Source of the DNA: Alphaproteobacteria bacterium
GTDB taxonomy: Bacteria; Pseudomonadota; Alphaproteobacteria; UBA9219; RFNS01
Assembly (NCBI GenBank): GCA_016124955.1
Contig: WGMR01000002.1
Coordinates: forward strand, 62,001 to 126,000
Reading direction: 5' to 3'
DNA: 64,000 nucleotides
The position numbers and the translations under genes are program-made. This document shows, piece after piece, positions 15,115 to 24,221 of this stretch. Position 1 is the stretch's first letter, and the number at the start of each line of letters is the position of its first letter. The notes under the pieces are model-generated. The model had not been told where the DNA came from. It saw only the letters and a program-made list of their open reading frames with translations, and did not search any database.

Positions 15115-16917
15115 TTAAAGAACCGCTTCCCATGACCGCGAGAGCCTGAGCGCGGTCTGGATCAAGCCCACCATGGAATAGGTCTGGGGGAAATTGCCCC
15201 ATAATTCCCCGGTATCCGGGTGGCAACCTTCGGACAACAACCCGAGATGGTTACGGCGCTCCAGTATGTGGGTAAAGACATCGCGCGCTTCTTCGGCGCG
15301 GCCCACATTATGCAACGCCTGCGCATACCACAAGCTGCATATCGTGAAAGATGTTTCTGGCGTGCCAAAATCGTCGGCATGTCTATAACGGAACAGAACA
15401 TGCCCGTGCCTTAGCTGTTGCTCAACAACGGATAGGGTTTTCAGGAAACGTTCGTCATACCAGGGCAACAGGCCGATTTCCGGCAACAACAGAAGGCTGG
15501 CGTCCAGGTCATCACCGCCGAAAGTCGATGTGAAAGTCTGGCGCACCGGGTTCCAAGCACGCTCGAGGATCTGTTCCTGAATTGGCACCGCAATAGCCAC
15601 CCATTTCTTCGCATCTTCAGGCCTGTTCAACTGCTGCGCAATCTTGCCAAGACGGTCACATGCCGCCCAGCACATCGCCGCCGAATAGGTGTGAACGGCC
15701 GCGCTGTTGCGGTACTCCCACAACCCGGCATCCGGCTTGTCCCACAGCGCCGCAGCATGATCGCCAAGCCCTTCAAGCAAGGTAAAGAGCTGGTGATCGT
15801 CCGCGTGATCAAGCCTTTCGTCGAAAAAGCTTTGCACCAGCGCAAGGATGATGCTGCCGTATGAATCGTTCTGCGTCTGGTGGAAAGCTTGGTTACCGAA
15901 GCGTACCGGACCGTTATCCCGGTAGCCGCGCAGATGCCCGATAATATTTTCCGGCACATCGTTCTCATAGCAAAGGCCGTAGAGCGGTTGCAGCAACTGG
16001 CCTTGCGCCATCACCACAATATTTTTCACATAGCCGATATAGCTTTCCATGGTCTTGATCGCGCTAAGCCGGTTCAACGTCTGCACAACGAAAAAGGCAT
16101 CACGCAACCAGCAGAACCGGTAATCCCAGTTGCGCGAGGTGCCCGCATATTCCGGAATCGACGTGGTAAGCGCCGCCACCACACCGCCGGTTTCTTCATA
16201 GCTGCATAGTTTAAGCGTAATGGCGGCGCGCACCACCACATCCTGCCATTCAAACGGCAGAGCAAGGTTGCGGACCCAATCGCGCCAATAATAAAGGGTT
16301 TCATCAAGGAATTTTTTGCTAACGCGTGCCGGCGAATCCTGTAACGGTTCATCCGGTCCCAGGATGAGCGTCAGTTCTCCCTGCAACACAAACGGCGTTT
16401 CCTGATGGATCAGGTTTGCGTAGCCGCCCGCGGTCAGGCGCAAGGTCTGTTCGCCTGTAGCAAAGCGAATGTGATTGCTGCCAAGAACCCTGTCAGCGGC
16501 CCCGGCGCCTTTGTTGACGGCGGGCCTTAGCCGTACGGTTATCCGCGGCATGCCGCTGATACATTCCAGGCGCCGCACCAGCATGCTTGGATGAAAGATG
16601 CGCCCATAATGGCGATAGCGCGGCGCGAAATCCGTGATCTTCACGGCGCCGCCATGCTTGTCATACAGCACGGTTTCAAGAATGGCGGTGTTACGCAGAT
16701 ACTGTTGCTCGGAACGAACCTGATCGACAAGTTCAATGGAGAAAAATCCGTATTTATGGGCATCCGACCCCATGATCAACGAGCAAAAGGCCGGATCGGA
16801 ATCGAAACGGGGGAAACAGCCCCAGACGATGTTGGCCTTTTGATCGATCAGGGCGGCGATGGCCGAGTTGCCAATGACGCCGAGGTTAAGGTTTTGTTCC
16901 GAAGGACTTGTTTGCAT
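15115..16917 (-). CDS. Glycoside hydrolase family 15 protein (trehalase/glucoamylase type)
   Basis: 600 residues. The N-terminus LGVIGNSAIAALIDQKANIVWGCFPRFDSDPAF and its beta-sandwich domain are typical of bacterial GH15 proteins, followed by the (alpha/alpha)6 barrel with NWDYRFCWLRDAFFVVQTL and the catalytic-region ETSFTICSLWYAQAL. Family members cleave alpha-1,4 glucans or trehalose; many cytosolic ones are trehalases. No signal peptide is seen, so action on cytosolic trehalose or glycogen fragments is likely. Stands alone between ydbL and dipZ. Confidence 0.88.
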   Translation of the reverse strand: MQTSPSEQNLNLGVIGNSAIAALIDQKANIVWGCFPRFDSDPAFCSLIMGSDAHKYGFFSIELVDQVRSEQQYLRNTAILETVLYDKHGGAVKITDFAPRYRHYGRIFHPSMLVRRLECISGMPRITVRLRPAVNKGAGAADRVLGSNHIRFATGEQTLRLTAGGYANLIHQETPFVLQGELTLILGPDEPLQDSPARVSKKFLDETLYYWRDWVRNLALPFEWQDVVVRAAITLKLCSYEETGGVVAALTTSIPEYAGTSRNWDYRFCWLRDAFFVVQTLNRLSAIKTMESYIGYVKNIVVMAQGQLLQPLYGLCYENDVPENIIGHLRGYRDNGPVRFGNQAFHQTQNDSYGSIILALVQSFFDERLDHADDHQLFTLLEGLGDHAAALWDKPDAGLWEYRNSAAVHTYSAAMCWAACDRLGKIAQQLNRPEDAKKWVAIAVPIQEQILERAWNPVRQTFTSTFGGDDLDASLLLLPEIGLLPWYDERFLKTLSVVEQQLRHGHVLFRYRHADDFGTPETSFTICSLWYAQALHNVGRAEEARDVFTHILERRNHLGLLSEGCHPDTGELWGNFPQTYSMVGLIQTALRLSRSWEAVL

Positions 16918-16977
16918 GCATTATTTCATACACAAAACGCGCGCGCCCGCAAGAAGTATCCCCTACTGCCAGCCTGT

Positions 16978-18648
16978 TCAGCCACCGAAGGTGAAGGCAT
17001 AGGCCTGCAGACCCGGCGCATCCGCCTGTAATTCGAGCAGACCGTTGCCTGCCTTACCGAGATCAACAAGCTCATACAAAGATTCGTTATCCACCGCCAC
17101 AATGCCGCCCGGCGCATCTTTTCCTGCCGCATCGCCAACAGGCTTGCCGTTCAGCAGAACGCGCACATTGACCGGCTTGCCGTCCGTATTTCCCATCACA
17201 AGGAATACCTTGCGGGCATAAAAATTAAACCTGAGCGCTGATCCTTCCTTTTCCGCAACGATATGTTCCGGCGTAAATCGCCACGCGCCTTCAAGCGCCC
17301 AGCCATTCAGACCAAGAAAAGACGGAAAACCGTACTGCGATGCAGCATCGCGCTTCACACCCTCCGGGCTTGCAAAATGCTCGGTCCGCAGGTGACCAAG
17401 ATAGGTTTCCGGTGATTGCAGGAACGACCCGCGCGCGCCGTCATTGCCGCCCACGGGCGCCTCCGCCCGCTCGGCCCCAAGGCCAAGCAGCGCGCGGATG
17501 TTGTTTTCGGTCACGTCATACTGGCCTTCGCCGAAATGCTGGTAAACCACCCTGCCATCCTGATCGATCAGATAGTGTGCGGGCCAGTAGCGGTTGCTGA
17601 AATTGCGCCAGGTCACAAAATTGTTATCGAGCGCGACAGGATATTGAATTCCGTATTTCTCGGTTGCGTTCCTGACGTTATCCAGCTTCTTTTCGAACGC
17701 AAATTCCGGCGTATGCACGCCGATGATCACGAGGCCCTTGTCATGGTATTTCTCATGCCATTTGGTGATGTGGGGCATCGTGCGAATGCAATTGATGCAG
17801 GAATAGGTCCAGAAATCGATCAGCACGACCTTGCCGCGCAAATCGGCCAGCCGCAGCGGGTCTGAATTAACCCAGCTTTCGATCCCGCCGATTTCAGGCG
17901 CGGGATAGCTGCGCGGCAGCGCATGCTGCAAGGTTGGCGTGCTTTCCGTTTGCGGCGCTTCGCCGTTGCCGGTGGCGGCCAGCAGCGCGACATCGGCACC
18001 CGACCAGATCAGCGCCGCCATGGCGATGATAATAACGCCGAGGCCGCGCCGCAGTGCGGCGGCGTGTTTTTTGAAGAAGTTCATGTGGTTCATCGCTTTT
18101 CTCCCCATCAAGGCTATGAGCAGCATCGGTATGCCCGCGCCGAGCGCGAACATGGCAATGGTCAGAACGGCCGCCAGATCGGTTTGCGCCTGAATAATCT
18201 GCACGACCGCAACGGCCAAGATCGGCCCCGCACAAGGCGTCCAGACAAGGCCGATCAGGCTGCCAATGCCGACACCGCTCCAGAAGCCGTTGCCGCCTTG
18301 CCAGCGCGACCCGAAATTTTGCCCGAAATTCGCGAGCCCTTGCGTGGCCGCCATAAGTTTCCCGGAAAGTTTTTCCGAAAACAGCATCAGCCCAAACCCG
18401 ACAAGCAGCGCGAGCGCGACATCACGCACCACCGCGCCATCAATCTCAAAGAACGCGAACAATTGCCGCGCCAGCAGCGCGAACAACGTAAAGGATAGAA
18501 TAAAGCCAGCAATGATGCCGAGCGGTCGCGCCTTCCCGCCATCGAGCGAGGAAGCCAGCACGATAGGCAACACCGGCAGAATACAGGGCGAGATAACAAG
18601 CCCGATCCCTTCGAGCAACGCGAGCTGAGCCAGATATAATGTTTCCAT
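16978..18648 (-). CDS. dipZ: DipZ-type fusion: CcdA membrane domain, thioredoxin-like domain, C-terminal sandwich domain
   Basis: 556 residues. Residues 1-215 are a six-helix CcdA/DsbD-like transmembrane electron carrier with the paired cysteines in SPCILP (C22) and TPCAGP (C139). Residues ~245-395 are a periplasmic TlpA/AhpC-like domain with the redox motif CINC at 284-287 after LIDFWTYS. Residues ~400-556 are a beta-sandwich domain (FYARKVFLVMGN, VRVLLNGKPVGD) found in DipZ proteins. It moves reducing power from the cytosol to the periplasm for disulfide reduction, for example in cytochrome c maturation or oxidant defence. Confidence 0.9.
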   Translation of the reverse strand: METLYLAQLALLEGIGLVISPCILPVLPIVLASSLDGGKARPLGIIAGFILSFTLFALLARQLFAFFEIDGAVVRDVALALLVGFGLMLFSEKLSGKLMAATQGLANFGQNFGSRWQGGNGFWSGVGIGSLIGLVWTPCAGPILAVAVVQIIQAQTDLAAVLTIAMFALGAGIPMLLIALMGRKAMNHMNFFKKHAAALRRGLGVIIIAMAALIWSGADVALLAATGNGEAPQTESTPTLQHALPRSYPAPEIGGIESWVNSDPLRLADLRGKVVLIDFWTYSCINCIRTMPHITKWHEKYHDKGLVIIGVHTPEFAFEKKLDNVRNATEKYGIQYPVALDNNFVTWRNFSNRYWPAHYLIDQDGRVVYQHFGEGQYDVTENNIRALLGLGAERAEAPVGGNDGARGSFLQSPETYLGHLRTEHFASPEGVKRDAASQYGFPSFLGLNGWALEGAWRFTPEHIVAEKEGSALRFNFYARKVFLVMGNTDGKPVNVRVLLNGKPVGDAAGKDAPGGIVAVDNESLYELVDLGKAGNGLLELQADAPGLQAYAFTFGG

Positions 18649-18702
18649 GCGGTTTTTCCCTTGCCCTGTATTCAGTTATACGCGCCGGAACGCCGGTTGG
18701 TT

Positions 18703-18747
18703 ACATGGCACAATATTATTGTCTTATTTTGGCCATGTAGGGTAAAT
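18703..18747. promoter_or_regulatory. Nested palindromes and promoter between dipZ and the small membrane gene
   Basis: The region between the divergent genes contains ACAATATTATTGT (18710-18722), a 13 bp palindrome, flanked by ACATGG (18703) and CCATGT (18733-18738) in inverted order. A plus-strand promoter fits TTGTCT (18719-18724), 17 bp spacer, GTAAAT (18742-18747). This looks like an operator over a divergent promoter, but the regulator is unknown. Confidence 0.35.
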
Positions 18748-18782
18748 ACAAAGCCTCTGATGCAACCTTCCTGGGGATAATG

Positions 18783-19100
18783 ATGGAAAAGGCCGGTCTT
18801 TGGCTCAGCATGCTTGCAGCGGTTGCTATGGCGCTGTTTATTCTGCCCGGCGTGGTGGCCATGAACCAGGGCCGCATGCTGCGCAACATAGCTATATGGC
18901 TTGCGGTGTTCGCGCTGCTGGGCTGGATTTATAAGGCGTTCGGCCCGTTCGATACGGCGGCGGAAAGCCGCCACGGTGCCATTTCCCCGCCCGCGCAGGA
19001 AAGCGAGGGCGATGACAGGGCCGGCCGTAATATCGAAGATGCGCTGGAACAGGAACTTCGCTACAACAACGACGACAGCTTCAGCCCGCCGCAAGAGTAG
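18783..19100 (+). CDS. Small two-helix membrane protein, unknown function
   Basis: About 105 residues. Two hydrophobic helices (LWLSMLAAVAMALFILPGVV and NIAIWLAVFALLGWIYKAF) are followed by an acidic hydrophilic tail with many D, E and N residues. I do not recognise the family with confidence. The start could be 18780 or 18783 (two adjacent ATGs). Its end overlaps the end of the convergent cinA-like gene by 20 bases. Confidence 0.6.
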   Translation: MEKAGLWLSMLAAVAMALFILPGVVAMNQGRMLRNIAIWLAVFALLGWIYKAFGPFDTAAESRHGAISPPAQESEGDDRAGRNIEDALEQELRYNNDDSFSPPQE

Positions 19101-19833
19101 CTTCGGTATCCTGCTTGCGCACCAGCGCCAGCAATTCTTCCGCCGCCAGTTTAATCGCGCCTTCATCCGTTCCGCGCGCCACAAGCGCGGTGCCGAAGCT
19201 GCCGCCCTTGAACCATGGATAGGAACCGATTTCCACCGCAGGGTGGCGCAGCACAATCTCGGTCATTTCATCGGCAATCGTGCTTTCGGCCACGAGCGAA
19301 TGAATGGTCATGGATTTAATCGCGGGGCCATGCCGCAAGCCAACGACGATGCTATCGAACATCGATTGCATAATGCCGGGAATACCCGCCAGCACAAAAA
19401 CATTGCCCACCCTGCAGCTCGGGGCGCCGCTGATGGGGTTGTCGATCAGCTCCGCGCCTTCAGGCATCAGCGCCATGCGCAGCCGCGCGGGGGTAATGCG
19501 TTCGGCATAATGCTTTTCGATACGCTTGCGCGCTTCCGGTTGCTCGGTAAGTTTCACGCCGAAGGCGGCGGAAACCGAAGCCATGGTGATATCATCATGC
19601 GTCGCGCCGATGCCGCCGGTTGTAAACAAATAAGTATGGTTCGCGCGCAGCGTGTTCACAGCCTCCACGATCGCTTCGGTCACATCGGGCACCACCCGCG
19701 TTTCCAGCAAGCGTATGCCGCATTTGGTCAGCCCCCTGGCGATGTAATTGAGGTTCAGATCCTGCGTCCTGCCGGACAGGATTTCGTTGCCGATAATAAG
19801 GACGGCGGCGGTGGGGGCTTCGGGTGCGTTCAT
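19081..19833 (-). CDS. CinA-like molybdopterin-binding domain protein
   Basis: About 250 residues matching the N-terminal (MoCF-like) domain of competence/damage-inducible protein A: AAVLIIGNEILSGRTQDLN at the start, TYLFTTGGIGATHDDITM, and GNVFVLAGIPGIMQSMFD. The C-terminal nicotinamide-nucleotide amidase domain is absent, so this is the stand-alone form; related domains have ADP-ribose pyrophosphatase activity. A start at 19851 would add six residues. Downstream of the hppA terminator and likely transcribed on its own. Confidence 0.9.
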   Translation of the reverse strand: MNAPEAPTAAVLIIGNEILSGRTQDLNLNYIARGLTKCGIRLLETRVVPDVTEAIVEAVNTLRANHTYLFTTGGIGATHDDITMASVSAAFGVKLTEQPEARKRIEKHYAERITPARLRMALMPEGAELIDNPISGAPSCRVGNVFVLAGIPGIMQSMFDSIVVGLRHGPAIKSMTIHSLVAESTIADEMTEIVLRHPAVEIGSYPWFKGGSFGTALVARGTDEGAIKLAAEELLALVRKQDTEATLAAG

Positions 19834-19860
19834 GCCATGCTTATATGACAAACCGGGGCA

Positions 19861-19897
19861 AAAGAAAAACCCCCGCCGGTTGCCCGGCGGGGGTTTT
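19861..19897 (-). terminator. Rho-independent terminator after hppA
   Basis: Ten-base-pair GC stem CCCCCGCCGG (19870-19879) and CCGGCGGGGG (19884-19893) with a four-base loop, flanked by A-rich sequence on one side and TTTT on the other. It follows the stop of hppA on the minus strand, with the T tract read from the AAAGAAAAA side. Confidence 0.9.
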
Positions 19898-19919
19898 ATT
19901 CATTGCCGTTAACCGTACT

Positions 19920-22013
19920 TTATGATGCCAGCACAGCCAGCAGCAGGATGGCGACGATGTTGATGATCTTGATCATCGGGTTCACGGCGGGGCCGGCGGT
20001 GTCCTTGTAGGGGTCACCAACGGTATCGCCGGTCACGGCGGCCTTGTGGGCTTCCGAGCCCTTGCCGCCATGGTTGCCTTCTTCGATGTACTTTTTGGCA
20101 TTATCCCACGCGCCGCCGCCCGAGGTCATCGAGATAGCAACGAACAGGCCGGTCACGATCGTGCCCAGCAGCATGGCGCCAAGCGCGGTGAAGGCTTGCG
20201 CCTGCCCCGCGACCGCGTTGACCGCAAAATACACCACGATGGGCGCAGCCACGGGCAAAAGCGAAGGAACGATCATTTCCTTGATCGCCGCACGGGTCAG
20301 CATATCGACCGCCACGCCGTATTCCGGCTTGGCCTTGCCTTCCATGATGCCCTTGATCTCCTTGAACTGGCGACGGACTTCCTGCACCACCGTGCCGGCA
20401 GCGCGGCCCACGGCCGTCATGCCCATCGCACCGAACAGGTAAGGCAGAGCACCGCCGATAAAAAGACCAACGACCACATACGGGTTCTGCAGATCGAACG
20501 ACACCTTCACATCGGGGAAATAATGCTTCAGATCCTCGATATAGGCCGCGAACAGCACAAGCGCCGCGAGGCCGGCCGAGGCGATGGCGTAGCCCTTCGT
20601 CACGGCCTTGGTGGTGTTGCCAACGGCATCGAGCGCGTCGGTCGTGACGCGGATGTCCTTCGGCATGTTCGACATTTCGGCGATACCGCCGGCGTTATCC
20701 GTGACCGGGCCGTAGGCGTCGAGCGCGACGATCATACCGGCAAGCGCCAGCATGGTGGTCGCGGCGATGCCGATCCCGAACAGGCCAGCCGACGAAAACG
20801 CGGCGATGATGCCGATGGAAATCACGATGACCGGAAGGGTGGTCGATTCCATCGAGACCGCAAGGCCCTGGATGATGTTGGTGCCGTGGCCGTTGGCCGA
20901 AGCTGCCGCCACGCTCTTTACGGGGCGGAAAGCTGTCGAGGTGTAGTATTCGGTGATCCACACCATCAGCGCCGTCACGACCAGCCCGATGAGCGAACAT
21001 TCGATCAGGTTCTGGCTGGTGATGGAAAGGCCGGAAGCGGTCTTGAATACCGCATCCATGCCCAGCAGCTTGTCGGTCACGCCATAGATAAGCGCGCCCG
21101 ATGCGATGCCGGTGACAATAAGCCCCTTATACAGTGCACCCATAATGTTCTTCGAAGCGCCGAGGCGCACGAAGAAGGTACCAACCACGGAAGCAAAGAT
21201 GCAGACCGCGCCGATCAGCAGCGGGTACATCATAAGCTGGTCCTGCGCGGCGCCGCTGAAGAAGGTAGCGGCCAGCAGCATGGTTGCGACCATCGTCACC
21301 GCATAGGTTTCGAACAGGTCGGCGGCCATGCCGGCGCAATCGCCCACGTTATCGCCCACGTTATCGGCAATCACGGCGGGGTTGCGGGGGTCATCTTCCG
21401 GGATACCGGCTTCGACCTTACCCACAAGATCGGCGCCCACATCGGCGCCCTTGGTGAAGATGCCGCCGCCGAGGCGCGCGAAGATCGAGATCAGCGATGC
21501 GCCGAAGCTGAGCGCAACCAGCGCTTCAATGACCTGCCGCAGTTCGGTCGCGCCGAGCCAGGTGCAGTTCTTGAGCGCAAAATAATAACCGGCGACGCCA
21601 AGAATACCGAGGCCGACAACCAGAAGGCCGGTGATCGCGCCTGCCTTAAACGAAATACCGAGCGCGGCCTGAAGGCCCTTTTGCGCCGCGGCGGCCGTGC
21701 GCACGTTGGCGCGCACAGAAACGTTCATGCCCACATAACCGGCTATACCCGAAAGCACGGAACCGATGATGAAGCCGATCGCCACATGCTTGCCGAGGAA
21801 ATAGCCGAGCACGATACACACGGCCACACCGACAATGGCGATGGTTGTGTACTGACGGTTCAGGTAGGCCTTCGCGCCTTCCTGAATGGCGGCGGCGATT
21901 TCCTGCATCCGCGCGGTGCCCGCATCGGCAGAAAGAATCTGCTTGGCGGTGACAAGGCCATAGAGCAGTGCCAGCACACCGCAGCCGAAAACGATCTGGA
22001 ACGCTAAATCCAT
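19920..22013 (-). CDS. hppA: K(+)-insensitive pyrophosphate-energized proton pump
   Basis: Membrane-bound H+-translocating pyrophosphatase, 697 residues and about 16 membrane helices. It uses PPi hydrolysis to pump protons. The acidic PPi-binding loops are present: [38 protein letters not shown] and, near the C-terminus, [17 protein letters not shown]. The residue that separates potassium-independent from potassium-dependent enzymes is lysine here (GNTTKA), so it should be K+-independent, as in Rhodospirillum rubrum. It is followed by a strong terminator; its upstream region now ends 110 bp away at an inserted transposon. Confidence 0.96.
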   Translation of the reverse strand: MDLAFQIVFGCGVLALLYGLVTAKQILSADAGTARMQEIAAAIQEGAKAYLNRQYTTIAIVGVAVCIVLGYFLGKHVAIGFIIGSVLSGIAGYVGMNVSVRANVRTAAAAQKGLQAALGISFKAGAITGLLVVGLGILGVAGYYFALKNCTWLGATELRQVIEALVALSFGASLISIFARLGGGIFTKGADVGADLVGKVEAGIPEDDPRNPAVIADNVGDNVGDCAGMAADLFETYAVTMVATMLLAATFFSGAAQDQLMMYPLLIGAVCIFASVVGTFFVRLGASKNIMGALYKGLIVTGIASGALIYGVTDKLLGMDAVFKTASGLSITSQNLIECSLIGLVVTALMVWITEYYTSTAFRPVKSVAAASANGHGTNIIQGLAVSMESTTLPVIVISIGIIAAFSSAGLFGIGIAATTMLALAGMIVALDAYGPVTDNAGGIAEMSNMPKDIRVTTDALDAVGNTTKAVTKGYAIASAGLAALVLFAAYIEDLKHYFPDVKVSFDLQNPYVVVGLFIGGALPYLFGAMGMTAVGRAAGTVVQEVRRQFKEIKGIMEGKAKPEYGVAVDMLTRAAIKEMIVPSLLPVAAPIVVYFAVNAVAGQAQAFTALGAMLLGTIVTGLFVAISMTSGGGAWDNAKKYIEEGNHGGKGSEAHKAAVTGDTVGDPYKDTAGPAVNPMIKIINIVAILLLAVLAS

Positions 22014-22114
22014 TGCTTACTCCTTGATATTATTCATCCGGCAGGCATGATTGACAGGCCCGCGCGAGGTCGGCAGCGAGAATGCCTAAATATGCCAAGG
22101 CATGCAAGGGGCTG

Positions 22115-22122
22115 GTTTTTCG
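22115..22122 (+). repeat. Target-site duplication, left copy
   Basis: GTTTTTCG directly outside the left inverted repeat; an identical copy lies directly outside the right repeat at 24997-25004. Removing the element and one copy restores a continuous sequence. Confidence 0.9.
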
Positions 22123-22139
22123 GGTAGTGGGTCCGTTTG
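22123..22139 (+). repeat. Left terminal inverted repeat of the transposon
   Basis: GGTAGTGGGTCCGTTTG, identical over 17 bp to the reverse complement of 24980-24996. Similarity ends after the 17th base. Confidence 0.92.
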
Positions 22140-22186
22140 ACGGGCCGAGCCGCTAGACGCCGCACAAATCCCTGCCATAATACAGC

Positions 22187-22423
22187 ATGGCCAAAACACG
22201 CATCAAGCGCCCCAGAGACCCCATAGCTCTCGCCAAGTTGATCGGTGACATAGCCACCGGACAACAGTCCGATAGCGTTGAGGACGGTAAAAACCCAGCC
22301 GCCGTTGCCCTAGGCAAGCTGGGCGGAAAGAAGGGCGGTAGAGCCAGAGATATTAAGTTAACGGCTCAAAGGAAGCATGAAATAGCTTCGGCAGCAGCCC
22401 GGAAGCGTTGGCATAAGACTTAG
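22187..22423 (+). CDS. Passenger gene: small basic protein, histone H1-like repeat type
   Basis: 78 residues, strongly basic. The core KNPAAVALGKLGGKKGGRAR followed by LTAQRKHEIASAAARKRW is a pattern found in many small bacterial proteins sometimes labelled histone H1-like; DNA binding is plausible but unproven. First gene inside the transposon, ending in convergent overlap (four bases) with the next gene. Confidence 0.7.
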   Translation: MAKTRIKRPRDPIALAKLIGDIATGQQSDSVEDGKNPAAVALGKLGGKKGGRARDIKLTAQRKHEIASAAARKRWHKT

Positions 22424-22881
22424 GGGGCTATCGTCCAAAGCCCCTTTCCAGCCAAGGCAATCTTGCAGTTCTTCTTCTTACGAACCGACTTGTACAAGGT
22501 TGTGGCTACGATGACGCGGGTATCCTTGCCCTCAACCTTTTTACCGCCAGCCACTATTTTATCTACAAGTTCGTTTGTGGTAAGTGGCTGATTTTCCTTA
22601 GATAAAACCTTAACGGCAGCTTCGTATATGCTAAGGTTTTCATAGTCATTTTGTATATTCGTAGGCACAATATTGGACGTTTGGTTTGCATTTTTAGGTG
22701 CCAAACCAGCAGACAAAATCAAGCTGTTACGACCAGCGAAATAGCCGCATTCTAAGATGTTTTCAAAGGCATCTATAGCCTCATCAATTTCAAAAATGGC
22801 GTCTTCAAGTTCTTTTCGTTTGGCCTTTAAATCGGCCAAAGAAATCACCTGATCGCCAACATGCGATTGCTCGTTTTTCAT
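22420..22881 (-). CDS. Passenger gene: coiled-coil protein with winged-helix (HARE-HTH-like) domain
   Basis: 153 residues. Residues ~15-45 form a heptad-like helix (LADLKAKRKELEDAIFEIDE); residues ~85-153 look like a winged-helix domain of HARE-HTH/RpoE-delta type (LSIYEAAVKVLSKENQPL, TNELVDKIVAGG, ATTLYKSVRKKKN). It may bind DNA or a nucleoprotein, perhaps as a regulator of the element. I do not know a characterised homologue. Confidence 0.65.
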   Translation of the reverse strand: MKNEQSHVGDQVISLADLKAKRKELEDAIFEIDEAIDAFENILECGYFAGRNSLILSAGLAPKNANQTSNIVPTNIQNDYENLSIYEAAVKVLSKENQPLTTNELVDKIVAGGKKVEGKDTRVIVATTLYKSVRKKKNCKIALAGKGLWTIAP

Positions 22882-23173
22882 TGCAAAAACCTCGGTTTTA
22901 TGATTCTATATCCCTGCTAGGGAAGGAGCCTTTCGGCTCCCCATTGGCCCATACCGATTACCGCTCAAGCGCCCTTCCAAAAGCCTCAGGGCGGGTCGGG
23001 TTAGGGCTTAGCTTCTAAACATCTGAAACTCCAAGTAAAATTGGCTTCCGACTCAGGCATCGCGCCTGAGCCGGTTGCCATTCTATTCCGGCTTCATTCC
23101 AAAAATCAATGGCAAAAGTGGCAAGTTGCCTGCAATATTGACAATGCCTATACGCTCAAGCATAATGGTCCGT
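22882..23173. other. Intergenic region inside the transposon with two hairpins
   Basis: Non-coding stretch of about 290 bp between the HARE-HTH-like gene and the transposase. It holds the hairpins GGAGCCTTTCGGCTCC (22925-22940) and CTCAGGC...GCCTGAG (23052-23070) and likely the transposase promoter. Neither hairpin has a convincing T tract on the plus strand. No further gene is visible. Confidence 0.4.
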
Positions 23174-24007
23174 ATGAACAAGCTGCCCCCACAGAAACGC
23201 GCTCAAATCCTCGGCATGATGGTCGAAGGTATGTCCATTCGCTCAATCTGCCGTTTGCTTGGTGTGGGCAAGAACACCGTGGCGCGTCTGCTCGTTGATG
23301 CTGGCCAAGCGTGCGCTGAATATCAAAACCAAGCGTTCCGTAATCTGCCGTGTAAGAAAGTTCAGGTCGATGAAATTTGGAGTTTTGTTTACGCGAAAGC
23401 TAAGAACGTTCCTGATGATAAAGAGGGCATGGCTGGCGATGTTTGGACTTGGACTGCGATTGACGCTGAAACCAAGCTGGTTCCTTCCTTTTTCATGGGT
23501 GATCGCAGCGCCAATAGCGCAAACATTTTTATGCAGGATTTGAAAGAACGTCTGGCTGGCCGCACACAGATCACTAGTGACGGCCATAAGGCGTATATCG
23601 AAGCTGTGGAAAATGCTTTCGGCAAAGAAGTGGATTTCGCGCAGCTTGTGAAAATTTACGGTAACAGCGGTGAAGGCCACCAGCGTTATAGCAAATCAGA
23701 GTGTGTTGGTACGCACAAGGAGGTAATAAGAGGCAAGCCCGATCAGAACCACATAAACACCAGCTTTGTTGAGCGCAGCAACCTAAGTATGCGAATGGGC
23801 CTGCGCCGCTTCACGCGCTTGACAAACGCCTTTAGCAAAAAAATGGAAAACCACTATTACGCGATGGCGATTTACTTCATGCACTATAACTTCGTGCGTA
23901 TTCACCAGACGCTACGTTGCACGCCAGCGATGGCGGCGGGGGTCAGCAAAACCCTGTGGTCAATGGAAGATGTTGTTAAGGTTATTGATGATTTTGAGCA
24001 ACGATAA
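23174..24007 (+). CDS. IS1-like DDE transposase
   Basis: 277 residues from the start MNKLPPQKRAQILGMMVEGM, chosen because the family begins there; longer readings add no homology. A helix-turn-helix spans about residues 15-43 (SIRSICRLLGVGKNTVARLL). Candidate catalytic residues are D66 (VQVDEIWSF), D136 (TSDGHKAY) and E200 (NTSFVERSNLSMR). RRFTRLTNAFSKKMEN and YNFVRIHQTLRCTPAMAAG are hallmarks of the single-ORF IS1-like group. No frameshift is needed, so the gene appears intact and the element may be active. Confidence 0.9.
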   Translation: MNKLPPQKRAQILGMMVEGMSIRSICRLLGVGKNTVARLLVDAGQACAEYQNQAFRNLPCKKVQVDEIWSFVYAKAKNVPDDKEGMAGDVWTWTAIDAETKLVPSFFMGDRSANSANIFMQDLKERLAGRTQITSDGHKAYIEAVENAFGKEVDFAQLVKIYGNSGEGHQRYSKSECVGTHKEVIRGKPDQNHINTSFVERSNLSMRMGLRRFTRLTNAFSKKMENHYYAMAIYFMHYNFVRIHQTLRCTPAMAAGVSKTLWSMEDVVKVIDDFEQR

Positions 24008-24221
24008 GGTCATACAATCTTATGGCAGCTTCGGCAGATGCCGCTTTGCCAATTACGTCTATTCCGGCTTGTGGGTTGTGCAAATCTACTTCATAAATGA
24101 AGTACCCGTGGTCACCACCGAGTCCGTGACCGCAGACCTCGCGATAGGTCTGAGACGACAAAGGCGAGATACAAACCATGCGCTTGTCATCTAGCTGAGT
24201 GGAAAGGAAAACATCTTCCAT
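23982..24221 (-). CDS. Passenger gene: 79-residue protein of unknown function
   Basis: Reads MEDVFLSTQLDDKRMVCISP onward and ends SAEAAIRLYDLIVAQNHQ, a composition that looks like a real folded protein. It fills the gap between the transposase and the 251-residue gene on the opposite strand; its end overlaps the transposase end by 26 bases and its ATG shares the CCATGG palindrome with the next gene's ATG. No family recognised. Confidence 0.5.
   Translation of the reverse strand: MEDVFLSTQLDDKRMVCISPLSSQTYREVCGHGLGGDHGYFIYEVDLHNPQAGIDVIGKAASAEAAIRLYDLIVAQNHQ

Noticed and set aside
20046-22007. 653-codon plus-strand frame opposite hppA
   Set aside because: Exact antisense shadow of a well-conserved pump gene; no ribosome site or protein motifs.
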